Source: a virus. From it: a stretch of 38,420 nucleotides of DNA. Under the pieces are notes generated by a model. That model made no database searches. It had not been told where the DNA came from and was given only the letters and a program-made list of their open reading frames with translations. The DNA is taken from IMG/VR virus record IMGVR_UViG_3300046820_000634, positions 1-38,420 of that record; one strand, 5' to 3'. This document shows, piece after piece, positions 18,756-26,603 of the stretch (position 1 is the first letter of the stretch; each line of letters begins with the position of its first letter). The position numbers were made by a program, and so were the translations under genes.

Positions 18756-20123
18756 ATGGCATTACCAATTTCTGGCAACATTTCGATGTCTCAGATTAGA
18801 GACGAGTTTGCAACTGAAGCCAGCCCAGGAGTTGGTCCCGGTAGTATCAGTTCCTATTATAGAAACAAAGTATTTGGTGGCACACCTGGGGTTATCTATC
18901 CTGGGCTAGGTGCAACCACAGTCCCGTTTAGCGGACCGATTAGCTATAGTCAGTTCTTTGAACAGCAACAACAATTAGCAAATAGAGCGCCAATGGCGTT
19001 TCAAGCAGTTGAAGGTGCTAACCCAGCACGTCGTTGGGCGTACCAGGACACCGTTGCTTATTACTACTCCGGTGGATTGTCAACCGAATTATTTAATTTG
19101 CGTACAGCCAGTTCAACCAATGGGCCAGTGTTTAATGCCCCGGCCAATGGAAGATATTGCGAATTCTTAAACAACTACGGAGTATGGCAAGACAGTTCGG
19201 GTGCAACTTACTTTGATAGATCTTACACAGTAAACTTCCCAAGAACAGCAAACTATTCATTTACTGGTAGCGTCGACAATTACGGAACCGTATTTGTAGA
19301 CAGTAATGCTGTATTAGATATTAATGCCGGAGATGCTGGTGGATATCAGCGTACTCACACAACAACTCGACGAATCACAGCCGGTACACATACTATACGA
19401 GTGTATGGTGTTAACACAGGTGGCCCTGGATCTTTTGCGTTATCTATTTCCTCTGCACAGTCATTTAGTGAAGGCATACAGGAATTTGATTTTCAAAATG
19501 CTAGATTTATTAAAATTGAAGTATGGGGTGCTCAAGGATCTACCAATGGCGGCTACGGCGGGTATGCATCAGGTTATTACGCAGGCAGCGGTAAACTATA
19601 CATAGTATGCGGAAACGTGGGTATATGGAGTGAAGCAGGTGCCGGCGGCTTTAACGGCGGCGGTCGTGGTGGTGTTGGTGGTAACGGAGCCCGCGGTGGC
19701 GGCGGCGGAGCAACTGACGTAAGGACAGGAGAGAGTCTTGCTAGCAGAATTATTGTTGCTGGCGGCGGCGGCGCTGGATTATACTGGAGAGGAATGACCT
19801 GGCGCGGTGCAGGTGGCGGCGGACTAAACGGAGATACTGGTATTAATGCCAATGGCGAAAATGGCCAAGGCAGCGGTGGTACACAAAGCTCTGGTGGTAG
19901 CGGGATTTATAACCAAAATTCAGGATTTGGTCAAGGTGGTGAATCTGTTGGTTACAGTAACGGATATAACACTATCTCTGGCGGAGGTGGTGGCTGGTAC
20001 GGTGGAGCCGCAGGTAACTCTGCTGGTGGCGGATCGGGATACGTTGGCGGAGTCCTAGATGGCGCAATGGCCAATGATGTAAACCCTAACGCAGGGCGAG
20101 CTTTAATTACAATTTACGGATAA
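18756..20123 (+). CDS. Glycine-rich tail adhesin with PA14-like domain
   Basis: A 455-residue protein in three parts. The N-terminus (GNISMSQIRDEF...SISSYYRNKVFGGTPG) is typical of phage tail and fibre proteins. Residues ~165-232 (YSFTGSVDNYGTVFVDSNAVLD...AGTHTIRVYGVN) look like a PA14/GLEYA-type carbohydrate-binding beta-sandwich. Residues ~248-455 form a glycine-rich module with GGGGGATDVRTGE and SRIIVAGGGGAG, matching the Gly-rich domain of ALK/LTK-type proteins, and GGG clusters that could pack as polyglycine helices like the gp38 adhesins of T-even relatives. A receptor-binding role at the fibre tip is inferred. It begins 1 base after the stop of tail fibre 1, suggesting translational coupling. 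Confidence 0.75.
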   Translation: MALPISGNISMSQIRDEFATEASPGVGPGSISSYYRNKVFGGTPGVIYPGLGATTVPFSGPISYSQFFEQQQQLANRAPMAFQAVEGANPARRWAYQDTVAYYYSGGLSTELFNLRTASSTNGPVFNAPANGRYCEFLNNYGVWQDSSGATYFDRSYTVNFPRTANYSFTGSVDNYGTVFVDSNAVLDINAGDAGGYQRTHTTTRRITAGTHTIRVYGVNTGGPGSFALSISSAQSFSEGIQEFDFQNARFIKIEVWGAQGSTNGGYGGYASGYYAGSGKLYIVCGNVGIWSEAGAGGFNGGGRGGVGGNGARGGGGGATDVRTGESLASRIIVAGGGGAGLYWRGMTWRGAGGGGLNGDTGINANGENGQGSGGTQSSGGSGIYNQNSGFGQGGESVGYSNGYNTISGGGGGWYGGAAGNSAGGGSGYVGGVLDGAMANDVNPNAGRALITIYG

Positions 20124-20128
20124 CAAAT

Positions 20129-20632
20129 ATGAATTTCATAGACAGAACAACTAATCAATATCCCTTAACTAGACATGAAGTAATACCACGAAATTTAACT
20201 GCTGGGTTAAAAAATAACTGGGGACCGGAAGAGCTAGAGTTATTAAATGTATGGCCAGTCTATACAACTACTACAGATTTGGTTCCGGCAGTAAATCAAA
20301 AGGTAGTTGAATCGACTCCTTTATACAACACAGCTGATAATAAGTATTATCAAACTTGGGTGCTTGTAGAGCTAACTCCCGAAGAGCTAGAGCAAAAAAT
20401 AGCAGATCGATGGGCATACGTTAGAAAATCCAGGAATCAAATGCTAGCACATGCAGATGCAATGGTATTGCCTGACTTGTGGGAAAAGTACACACCTGAG
20501 CAAAAACAAATTTGGTCAGACTATAGACAAGCACTACGTGATATACCAACAGATAATGTAGATCCGTTCGCAATAGTATGGCCAGAACACCCGGTATTTA
20601 AACCAGGTCAAATGAATGGCTCGGGCGTATAA
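20129..20632 (+). CDS. Tail-fibre assembly chaperone (Phage_tail_APC type)
   Basis: A 167-aa protein whose C-terminal half fits the phage tail assembly chaperone family: a W-x-x-V-R-x-x-R-N-x-x-L-A-x-x-D pattern (WAYVRKSRNQMLAHADAMVLPD), then QIWSDYRQALRDIP and a final WPEHPVF. Such proteins assist folding or joining of distal fibres and are usually encoded just beside the adhesin they serve, as here between two glycine-rich tail proteins. The N-terminal half (TTDLVPAVNQKV... YYQTWVLVELTPEELEQK) is the usual variable part. It is probably not a virion component (family knowledge). It starts 5 bases after the adhesin gene. Confidence 0.82.
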   Translation: MNFIDRTTNQYPLTRHEVIPRNLTAGLKNNWGPEELELLNVWPVYTTTTDLVPAVNQKVVESTPLYNTADNKYYQTWVLVELTPEELEQKIADRWAYVRKSRNQMLAHADAMVLPDLWEKYTPEQKQIWSDYRQALRDIPTDNVDPFAIVWPEHPVFKPGQMNGSGV

Positions 20633-20635
20633 AAT

Positions 20636-22141
20636 ATGGCAACAACACCAATCGTAACAACTCTTTACTATACAGGCACTCGCAGAGTACTAACAATGCC
20701 TAACGGCTTTAGTAGCCAAGTAACTGTGCATCTTTGGGGAGCCGGTGGTGCTGGTGGCGGAACTGATAGCTACGGTGGCGGAGCTGGCACTGGCGGACAG
20801 TACTATACAGGTACATTTACAGTTAATCCAGGTGATACAATTGAGATTGATGTAGGTGGCGGCGGCGAACGCGGTTACCAGGGCGGCGGCGTTAGAGGAG
20901 GTAACGGTGGAGCCAGTAGATTAAATTTAGGACCGTACAATAGTTTTAGCGGAGGCACTGGTGGAGCATCGGGTGGCTCTGGCGGATCTGGCTCAGGCGG
21001 TGGTGGCGGTGGAGCAACGCTTTTTGTTATAAACGGATCTTTAGCAGGAGTTGCCGGCGGTGGTGGAGCCGGTGGTGGTGGTGGACAATATGGCGGTGGC
21101 GGTAACGGATCCACTAGTGTAGTTGGTTCGGGTACAGCCGGATCAAACGGTGCGGGACACTCGGGCGACGGTGGTGCAGGTGGTGCAGGTGGTGGCGGAT
21201 TACCCGGTGGTGATGGTGGATCGGGTGCCGCAGGTGATGGTGGCGGAACTGGTGGATACGTAGGTGGCGGCGGATCTGGCGCAGGGGTAACTGCGCCAGG
21301 TGGTACAGGATCTCCTTATTGGGTTAGTCCGTATGGATACGGCAACGGAAACTCGGCTAGCGGATACGACGGGCTAGCAGTTATTATATTCACTCCACTG
21401 GCATTGGGATCAGTTAAGATTGCAAACGCATACAAAGATATACGTGCAGGATGGATTAGACATGCTGGTGCATGGAGAACAATTACTAACGTTTGGACTA
21501 AGGTTAACGGGGAATGGAGAGAATTAACAAACTCAACTTTACCATCTTTTAGTTTTTTAAGTATCTCAGATAATTTTGGTATAGCAGGTCGAGCCGCAAC
21601 AGGATCGACTGGATACGGCGGTGTAAGCGGTGGCGGCAAGATTATTTGTACCAAGCTGTACGAACTGGGGTTCTTACCTAAAGATATTTACGAAGCTGAC
21701 CAAGCATTTGGTGCTAAGTTAATACAAGAATACCCAGACATATATAACGGATATCGTGCCTGGGCAGAGATTGTGGTTGACTGGATGGAAGCTAAAGGTC
21801 CTAACATTATGCCTTGGATACGCAACAACGAATATAGAATGCATCGTCAAGTTAAATGGTCAACAGAATGGGCTAAAGAAATTGCTGAGCCTTGGGCAGA
21901 AGAAATGGCCTACCGCATGGGTAAAAGAGCACACGGAAATAATATCGGCAAAGCATTAATGGCAATAGGAGTTCCATTAAGTAAAGCAGTTGGTGTATGG
22001 AATAGACTAGTTGGACCTAGCAAAAAACCGGCTGGATCAATCAAAGGCTTTGCGTTGGTTGCAATATTTTGCTTGCTAAGAAGTATTGTGCTAGTTGGAA
22101 ATACATTACAAAAACAATATGTTAAGGAGCAATCTGTATGA
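20636..22141 (+). CDS. Glycine-rich tail protein with a separate alpha-helical C-terminal domain
   Basis: A 501-residue mosaic. After a short beta start, residues ~30-245 are extremely Gly-rich (GAGGGGGQYGGGGNG-type runs), compatible with a polyglycine or beta-sandwich adhesin. A linker at ~272-298 has two W-rich repeats (WIRHAGAWRTITNVWTKVNGEWREL), common in phage fibre proteins. Residues ~335-500 are helical (KIICTKLYELGFLPKDIY, ADQAFG, NGYRAWAEIVVDWM, AKEIAEPWAEEMAYRMG), a domain I associate with tail proteins of other phages but cannot name. It ends with a hydrophobic FALVAIFCLLRSIVLVG stretch at ~473-489 that could be a membrane segment. The stop overlaps the next ATG (ATGA). Confidence 0.7.
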   Translation: MATTPIVTTLYYTGTRRVLTMPNGFSSQVTVHLWGAGGAGGGTDSYGGGAGTGGQYYTGTFTVNPGDTIEIDVGGGGERGYQGGGVRGGNGGASRLNLGPYNSFSGGTGGASGGSGGSGSGGGGGGATLFVINGSLAGVAGGGGAGGGGGQYGGGGNGSTSVVGSGTAGSNGAGHSGDGGAGGAGGGGLPGGDGGSGAAGDGGGTGGYVGGGGSGAGVTAPGGTGSPYWVSPYGYGNGNSASGYDGLAVIIFTPLALGSVKIANAYKDIRAGWIRHAGAWRTITNVWTKVNGEWRELTNSTLPSFSFLSISDNFGIAGRAATGSTGYGGVSGGGKIICTKLYELGFLPKDIYEADQAFGAKLIQEYPDIYNGYRAWAEIVVDWMEAKGPNIMPWIRNNEYRMHRQVKWSTEWAKEIAEPWAEEMAYRMGKRAHGNNIGKALMAIGVPLSKAVGVWNRLVGPSKKPAGSIKGFALVAIFCLLRSIVLVGNTLQKQYVKEQSV

Positions 22142-22311
22142 TTACTGGTGAACAAATAGAAAAGAATTTTGAGAAGTTAACAGAAGCAGAACAGCAACAG
22201 TTGTATCAATGGTTAACACCCGAAATTGCTGTTTTAATTAATAAAATAATACCCGGAGTACCGTTTTTACAGCAGGTGGCCGCGAATATTAGTAATAGTA
22301 AAAAGAGTTAA
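22138..22311 (+). CDS. Small 57-aa protein, unknown function
   Basis: A short gene overlapping the previous stop by ATGA and preceded by the best ribosome site in the region (AAGGAG at 22124-22129, 8 bases upstream). The product begins MITGEQIEKNFEKLTEAEQQ, contains LYQWLTPEIAVLINKIIPG and ends ISNSKKS: an amphipathic, charged two-helix protein with no signal peptide or transmembrane segment. Coupling to the glycine-rich protein, whose own C-terminus is helical and hydrophobic, suggests a partner or chaperone, but this is inference. I do not recognise a family. The late-promoter-like GTTAAATAC overlaps its stop codon. Confidence 0.65.
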   Translation: MITGEQIEKNFEKLTEAEQQQLYQWLTPEIAVLINKIIPGVPFLQQVAANISNSKKS

Positions 22312-22321
22312 ATACTAATAA
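22307..22321 (+). promoter_or_regulatory. Putative late promoter GTTAAATACTAATAA before tail fibre 2
   Basis: An exact 15-base copy of the element at 4411-4425. The TTAAATA core lies 20 bases before the ATG at 22334. A Shine-Dalgarno AAGGA (22320-22324) directly follows the element, which would leave it on the 5' end of the transcript. Confidence 0.45.
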
Positions 22322-22333
22322 GGACAGGCAAAA

Positions 22334-23821
22334 ATGGCATACACAGTTAACTTAACGAACGGGAATGTACTAGTAAACATCGAGGATGGTACACTAGATA
22401 ACACCACACAACTATTATTACCGGGACGCAATAGATCCGGCTACGGCGAAATACTAAACGAAAACTTAGTTCGTTTAATGGAACATTTTGCTAATAATTT
22501 AGAACCTCGCGGCAGCTTAGAAGGGCAAATTTGGTACGACACCACAGATCAAGCCATTAAAGTAAAGCGAAATGGCAGTTTCCGAAAAATCTCTATTACT
22601 ACAGAAAGTTTTGTAGAACCTGATGCGTCAGACCTTGGAGACTTGTGGTTTGACCAAGACAACGATCAATTAAAAATTTACAATGGCGCCGATTGGGTAA
22701 CAGTTGGGCCAGACTTTAGTAAGAAGCAAGGCTACAGTGGAGCAAAGACTTTAGTTATAAATGATACAATTGCTAACTTACATACTTGCGTTGGTTTGTA
22801 TGCTAACGGTCATTTGTATGCTATTATCAGTGAAGATTCAACATTTACGCCAAATCCATCAATTGTGGGATTTGCAACAGTTAAGCCAGGCTATAACATA
22901 ACACTAAGTCAAGTTGGTTATCACAAGTACTACGGTACTGCTAGTAACGCTGACAATTTAGACGGGCTAGCACCAGCAACATACTTAAGAACAGACAAAG
23001 ACAACACCATTTCTGCAAATCTAACCGCAGGAACAGATGGTAATTTAACACTAGACGGCGGTATCTATCAGGGTGGTGTGTTTGCTATTGAGTCCAGCAC
23101 TTACAATACAATTATTACCAACACAGATCGTAGCGGTAATGTAATATTCTACGGTAATATTGGCGACACAGTAATGGGAGTGCCTATTACTAGCCCAATT
23201 ATGACGATTCGCAATGACATTGCTGAAGTAGCAGTTAGAGCAAATCCTACTACACATTTAGGAGTAGTAACAAAACAGTATGCAGATAGTGCAACAGCTA
23301 ACTTGTTTACAGCGTTATCAGCAAACGTAACAACAATTAATGCCAACGTTGGATTGAATATTAATTCAATGGTAGCTAACGTAACAGCGGCCAACATTGA
23401 AATTGGTCGTTTAAGAGCAAATATCACAGCGTCTAATGCCGCTATTGTTACTGCTAACACAGCAGTAGTTAACTATGTTAATACCCTAAATTCTGCAATG
23501 ATAGCAAACGTAACAGCGGCTAATGCCGCTATTGTTACTGCTAATACTGCATTAAAGAACTACTTAGATGACAGGGACAGCACTTTAACCAGTGCAATTA
23601 ACCTAAGAGCTAATATTGCTAGTCCAGCGTTAACAGGAACACCAACTGCACCCACAGCATCAGCTGGCACAAACAGTACACAAATAGCTACTACAGGATT
23701 TGTACGCACAGAAATTCAAGGTACAAACACATTCTGGCAAGGTAGTAGAAAATACGTAAGCACAGTTGACCCAGATTCTGGTACAGGATCTGACGGTGAT
23801 TTTTGGTTCAAATACCAGTAA
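22334..23821 (+). CDS. Tail fibre 2 (paralogue with coiled-coil repeats)
   Basis: A 495-residue fibre whose first ~225 residues parallel tail fibres 1 and 3: GQIWYDTTD, GDLWFDQDNDQLKIYNGADWVTVGPDFSKKQG, TPNPSIVGFATVKPG and a YYGTASNADNLDGLAPATYLR link. PTTHLGVVTKQYAD (about 308) starts a long helical stalk with near-perfect 29-aa-spaced ANVTAANAAIVTAN repeats. A TGTPTAPTASAGTNSTQIAT fibre motif follows, and a short end GSDGDFWFKYQ with no chaperone or adhesin domain. In related phages such fibres end in an adhesin supplied by another gene, so the distal tip could be one of the neighbouring glycine-rich proteins (inference). Good ribosome site AAGGA, 9 bases upstream. Confidence 0.82.
   Translation: MAYTVNLTNGNVLVNIEDGTLDNTTQLLLPGRNRSGYGEILNENLVRLMEHFANNLEPRGSLEGQIWYDTTDQAIKVKRNGSFRKISITTESFVEPDASDLGDLWFDQDNDQLKIYNGADWVTVGPDFSKKQGYSGAKTLVINDTIANLHTCVGLYANGHLYAIISEDSTFTPNPSIVGFATVKPGYNITLSQVGYHKYYGTASNADNLDGLAPATYLRTDKDNTISANLTAGTDGNLTLDGGIYQGGVFAIESSTYNTIITNTDRSGNVIFYGNIGDTVMGVPITSPIMTIRNDIAEVAVRANPTTHLGVVTKQYADSATANLFTALSANVTTINANVGLNINSMVANVTAANIEIGRLRANITASNAAIVTANTAVVNYVNTLNSAMIANVTAANAAIVTANTALKNYLDDRDSTLTSAINLRANIASPALTGTPTAPTASAGTNSTQIATTGFVRTEIQGTNTFWQGSRKYVSTVDPDSGTGSDGDFWFKYQ
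23433..23544 (+). repeat. Direct repeat of 25 bases, 87-base period, in tail fibre 2
   Basis: The sequence beginning CTAATGCCGCTATTGTTACT at 23433-23457 recurs identically at 23520-23544. It encodes the stalk repeat AANAAIVTAN-type helix. The near identity at DNA level indicates recent duplication, and such repeats allow stalk-length change by slippage or recombination. Confidence 0.85.
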
Positions 23822-23829
23822 TTAAATAG

Positions 23830-23836
23830 ATAAATA
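23830..23836 (+). promoter_or_regulatory. Putative late promoter box ATAAATA before tail fibre 3
   Basis: GATAAATAAAG in the 41-base gap between tail fibres 2 and 3 matches the T4 late promoter core. It ends 26 bases upstream of the ATG at 23863. A weak CGGAG at about 23848 may serve as ribosome site. Confidence 0.45.
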
Positions 23837-23862
23837 AAGAAAAGACCGGAGTTCTATAGAAA

Positions 23863-25479
23863 ATGGCATATACAATTACAAAAACTGACGGAAGTACACT
23901 TGCAACCATTCAAGACGGTACAACCAATACTACTTCCACCAGTTTAACTCTTGTTGGTAAAAACTTTCCGGGCTACGGTGTTTTCCTAAATCAAAACTTT
24001 GTTAAGTTATTGGAGAATTTCAGCAAAACCACAAGCCCAGAAAATCCAATTCAAGGGCAACTATGGTGGGACGTAAGCAACAAATTATTAAAAGTTTACC
24101 AAGGTAGTATTTGGAAAGTTATTTCCAGCGCCATGGCTAGTGCTGGTAGTCCAAGTCAACCTGTTGTGGGCGACTTATGGTGGGACACAGTTAACAGCCA
24201 GTTAAAAGTATATTCGGGAACAACTTGGGTTACCATTGGCCCGGCGTTTACGGCTACAGCCGGTCAGTCTGGTGCGGTAGCTGACGTTATTGCGGACAGT
24301 AGTGCTAGCCCTCACGTTGTAGTTAAGATTTATGTAAGTAATGCGTTGGTTGCTATTGTTAGTAAAGATGCCGCGTTTGCCCCACTAGTAGCTAATACAG
24401 CTCCTGGTTTCACTACAGTTAAGCCTGGCTTTAACCTAAGTAGCGATATTTCGGGCCTAAAGTACTGGGGTGCGTCTGACAATGCAGAAAACTTAGGCGG
24501 TATTTCGGCAGCAACTTACGCCAGACTAAATGGCACAAATCCATTTACTACAGCACAAACAATTTCAAACAACAGTGGTTTAACAATTGGTGCCAGCAAC
24601 GATTTGCAGTTAACTTCTACAACTGGTAGTACAAACATTACCAGCTCGGTTAACGGTAACGACATGAACTTCTGGGTTAAAGTTAATAACGTAAACACTA
24701 AAGTTCTAACACTATCTGGCTCAAACGGTAATATTATTCTTAGTGCTGACCCAACAACTGGTTTGGGCGTTGCGACAAAACAATATGTTGACGCCGCAAA
24801 CACATTTAGTGTAAACTATACTGTCAGTTCAAACAGCAGTATGAAAACATACGTTGATACAATTGATACAGCATCAAACAGCAGTATGAAGACATACGTC
24901 GACAATCAGTTAGTTGCAACAACAACATCTGGTGCCGCACTACGTCGTGACGGAAATAACGCTGTTATTGGTAATATTGCACCATTGGTTAGCAACGTTT
25001 ACACATTCGGTAATACTACCAACAGATTTAGTGCAGTTTGGAGCCGTGACTTTTTTGGTAACGTAACTGGTACATCAAGTCAAGCATTATACGCTGACTT
25101 GGCAGAACGTTTTGAAATTGACAGTCCGTGCCCGCCCGGAACAGTGGTTGAGCTAGGCGGATTAAAAGAAATCACCAAAGTAGCTGAAGAATTAAGCGAA
25201 AATGTGTTTGGCGTCATAAGTACTAATGCAGCCTACTTAATGAATGCAGGTGCTGGCTCAAATCAAACACATCCACCGGTTGCAGTTAGCGGTCGTGTCC
25301 CAGTTAATGTAATTGGTACAGTTAAAAAAGGTGATCGCTTGGTAAGTGCCGGCAACGGATTAGCTAGAGCCGCATCTCGCGATGAAATTTCATCGTGGAA
25401 TGTGATAGGTAGAGCGTTAACAAATAAAACAAGCAGTGGCGTAGGTGTAATTGAAGCCATTGTTAAATTGAATTCATAA
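23863..25479 (+). CDS. Tail fibre 3 with a YADLAE-type C-terminal domain
   Basis: A 538-residue fibre. Its N-terminal ~225 residues match tail fibres 1 and 2 (GQLWWDVSNKLLKVYQGSIW, GDLWWDTVNSQLKVYSGTTWVTIGP, APGFTTVKPGFNLSSD). A TTGLGVATKQYVD motif (about 302) leads into a short repeated SNSSMKTYVD helix. The C-terminal ~130 residues (about 409-538) form a conserved beta domain: LYADLAERFEIDSPCPPGTVVELGG, VFGVISTNAAYLMNAG, PVAVSGRVPVNVIGTVKKGD and ending VGVIEAIVKLNS. I recall this arrangement from fibres of other T4-like phages, where it stands in the place of S74-type chaperones. Cleavage activity cannot be judged here. Confidence 0.83.
   Translation: MAYTITKTDGSTLATIQDGTTNTTSTSLTLVGKNFPGYGVFLNQNFVKLLENFSKTTSPENPIQGQLWWDVSNKLLKVYQGSIWKVISSAMASAGSPSQPVVGDLWWDTVNSQLKVYSGTTWVTIGPAFTATAGQSGAVADVIADSSASPHVVVKIYVSNALVAIVSKDAAFAPLVANTAPGFTTVKPGFNLSSDISGLKYWGASDNAENLGGISAATYARLNGTNPFTTAQTISNNSGLTIGASNDLQLTSTTGSTNITSSVNGNDMNFWVKVNNVNTKVLTLSGSNGNIILSADPTTGLGVATKQYVDAANTFSVNYTVSSNSSMKTYVDTIDTASNSSMKTYVDNQLVATTTSGAALRRDGNNAVIGNIAPLVSNVYTFGNTTNRFSAVWSRDFFGNVTGTSSQALYADLAERFEIDSPCPPGTVVELGGLKEITKVAEELSENVFGVISTNAAYLMNAGAGSNQTHPPVAVSGRVPVNVIGTVKKGDRLVSAGNGLARAASRDEISSWNVIGRALTNKTSSGVGVIEAIVKLNS
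24829..24902 (+). repeat. Tandem near-identical repeat (45-base period) in tail fibre 3
   Basis: Two copies of a 29-base unit (24829-24857 and 24874-24902) differ only at two synonymous positions. They encode SNSSMKTYVD twice. The repeat lies in the helical stalk just after the VATKQYVD motif. Confidence 0.8.
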
Positions 25480-25491
25480 TAGGAAAAGAGT

Positions 25492-26532
25492 ATGTCATAT
25501 TCATCAGGTGGCTTAATTGAAGCGGTAGACTACAATACGTTTGCCCAAGGCGGAGCAAGCGTCGACCACGGTACTGCTAACATTAATACTATTTGGGGCA
25601 ACGGCACAGGTGACAAAGGATACGGCCAAAGTACAACATTAAGTACAGTGTCTGGGTCAAGCACACAATCCGTTACAGCCACTCAGTGGGCAACTTTGTT
25701 AACTCGATTGAACAGTATTTTAACTCATCAGCGAGGCACCGGGTCAGGTGTTACATTGCCGACAACAGGCGCAACTATTTCCTACTTGTCAACACTAAGT
25801 TCTAATATCAGTACAGCATTCAGCAATCGTTTAACATTCAATAGCAGTGGCAGTGATTACAACGGAACCGGTTGGACTAGTAACTGGAACGTTAACAGTC
25901 TAAACGCACAGCCAACTACTTTTCAAATTGTACGCACAGCAACTTTTGCTAGTGCAGACCAGGCTCGTTATTTCTTTAATTCGGGCGGTCAGTTAGTTCT
26001 TACAATGAGCGGTTCAAACCTACGTGGTGGCTCAAAGGGCGATGACTGGGTCGGATTAATTGGATCCAAATTGGCTAGCCATAGATTTGGTCCTAACTTT
26101 AATGCTCGTGGCGGTAGCGGTGGAACAGTAACCGCCAGTAACACTAGTCTTGGTTACTGGGGATTAACAACTACTAACCAAACAATGTTAACATTAACTA
26201 GTGCATCCGGAACAGCAGACTACGGCGGCAACCTTATAACGCTTAGTGTTAGAGCAGGTCACGTGTCAATTCCTCAAGGATTGTATGGTGATAAAGGATT
26301 CGTGGTTGTATTTACAATAGACTTCAACGATACAGCCGCAGATACTAATACAGCAGTTACCTGGACCACAGGTGGTTACAACGGTAACGGTAACGGTGCG
26401 GTTAGTGCAGTGAGTCCAGTACAAGGCGATTTTAACGATACATTGAACCTAAACATCACAACCAATATCACAGTACGTCCACCAGAAGAAACTAACCTAA
26501 GCAACAGCTGGGGCACAGTTTCCATCAGTTAA
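25492..26532 (+). CDS. Virion structural protein at the end of the tail module (346 aa)
   Basis: A 346-residue Ser/Thr/Gly/Asn-rich protein. The N-terminus (YSSGGLIEAVDYNTFAQG...NTIWGNGTGDKGYGQ) matches a structural protein type found beside tail genes of marine T4-like phages (from memory). Residues ~60-130 are helical with TATQWATLLTRLNSILTHQRG. The rest alternates beta-strands, including ADQARYFFNSGGQLVLTMSG, a segment seen in several phage tail proteins. There is no catalytic motif or signal peptide. It has a good ribosome site (AGGA, 25481-25484) and is followed at once by the intrinsic terminator, marking the end of the late transcript. Baseplate or fibre component is inferred. Confidence 0.72.
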   Translation: MSYSSGGLIEAVDYNTFAQGGASVDHGTANINTIWGNGTGDKGYGQSTTLSTVSGSSTQSVTATQWATLLTRLNSILTHQRGTGSGVTLPTTGATISYLSTLSSNISTAFSNRLTFNSSGSDYNGTGWTSNWNVNSLNAQPTTFQIVRTATFASADQARYFFNSGGQLVLTMSGSNLRGGSKGDDWVGLIGSKLASHRFGPNFNARGGSGGTVTASNTSLGYWGLTTTNQTMLTLTSASGTADYGGNLITLSVRAGHVSIPQGLYGDKGFVVVFTIDFNDTAADTNTAVTWTTGGYNGNGNGAVSAVSPVQGDFNDTLNLNITTNITVRPPEETNLSNSWGTVSIS

Positions 26533-26548
26533 TTTTACCAAACTGAAC

Positions 26549-26574
26549 AAAAAGCCCGCTAGACGGGCTTTTTT
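26549..26574 (+). terminator. Rho-independent terminator closing the virion module
   Basis: Inverted repeat AAAAAGCCCG (26549-26558), loop CTAGA, CGGGCTTTTT (26564-26573), with the T-run forming the 3' arm. It lies 17 bases after the stop of the last structural gene, with its T-tract on the + strand. The A-rich 5' arm also gives a weaker bidirectional potential. Confidence 0.88.
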
Positions 26575-26591
26575 AATTTCTATTTTTCTGT

Positions 26592-26597
26592 TATACT
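26592..26597 (+). promoter_or_regulatory. Possible -10 element (TATACT) for the accessory operon
   Basis: TTATACTAT directly follows the terminator and lies only 7 bases before the ATG at 26604. No -35 is recognisable in the T-rich sequence upstream. If it is used, the first mRNA would be nearly leaderless, in keeping with the lack of a Shine-Dalgarno there. Confidence 0.3.
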
Positions 26598-26603
26598 ATC
26601 ACA

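Noticed and set aside
19577-21114. Long minus-strand proline-rich frames opposite the glycine-rich genes
   Set aside because: They are the complement of GGN glycine codons (giving proline-rich products), with no ribosome site or neighbours on that strand.
20636-21400. Dense GGTGGCGG runs as a CRISPR-like or tandem DNA repeat
   Set aside because: The units are irregular and explained by polyglycine coding; there are no fixed repeat and spacer lengths.
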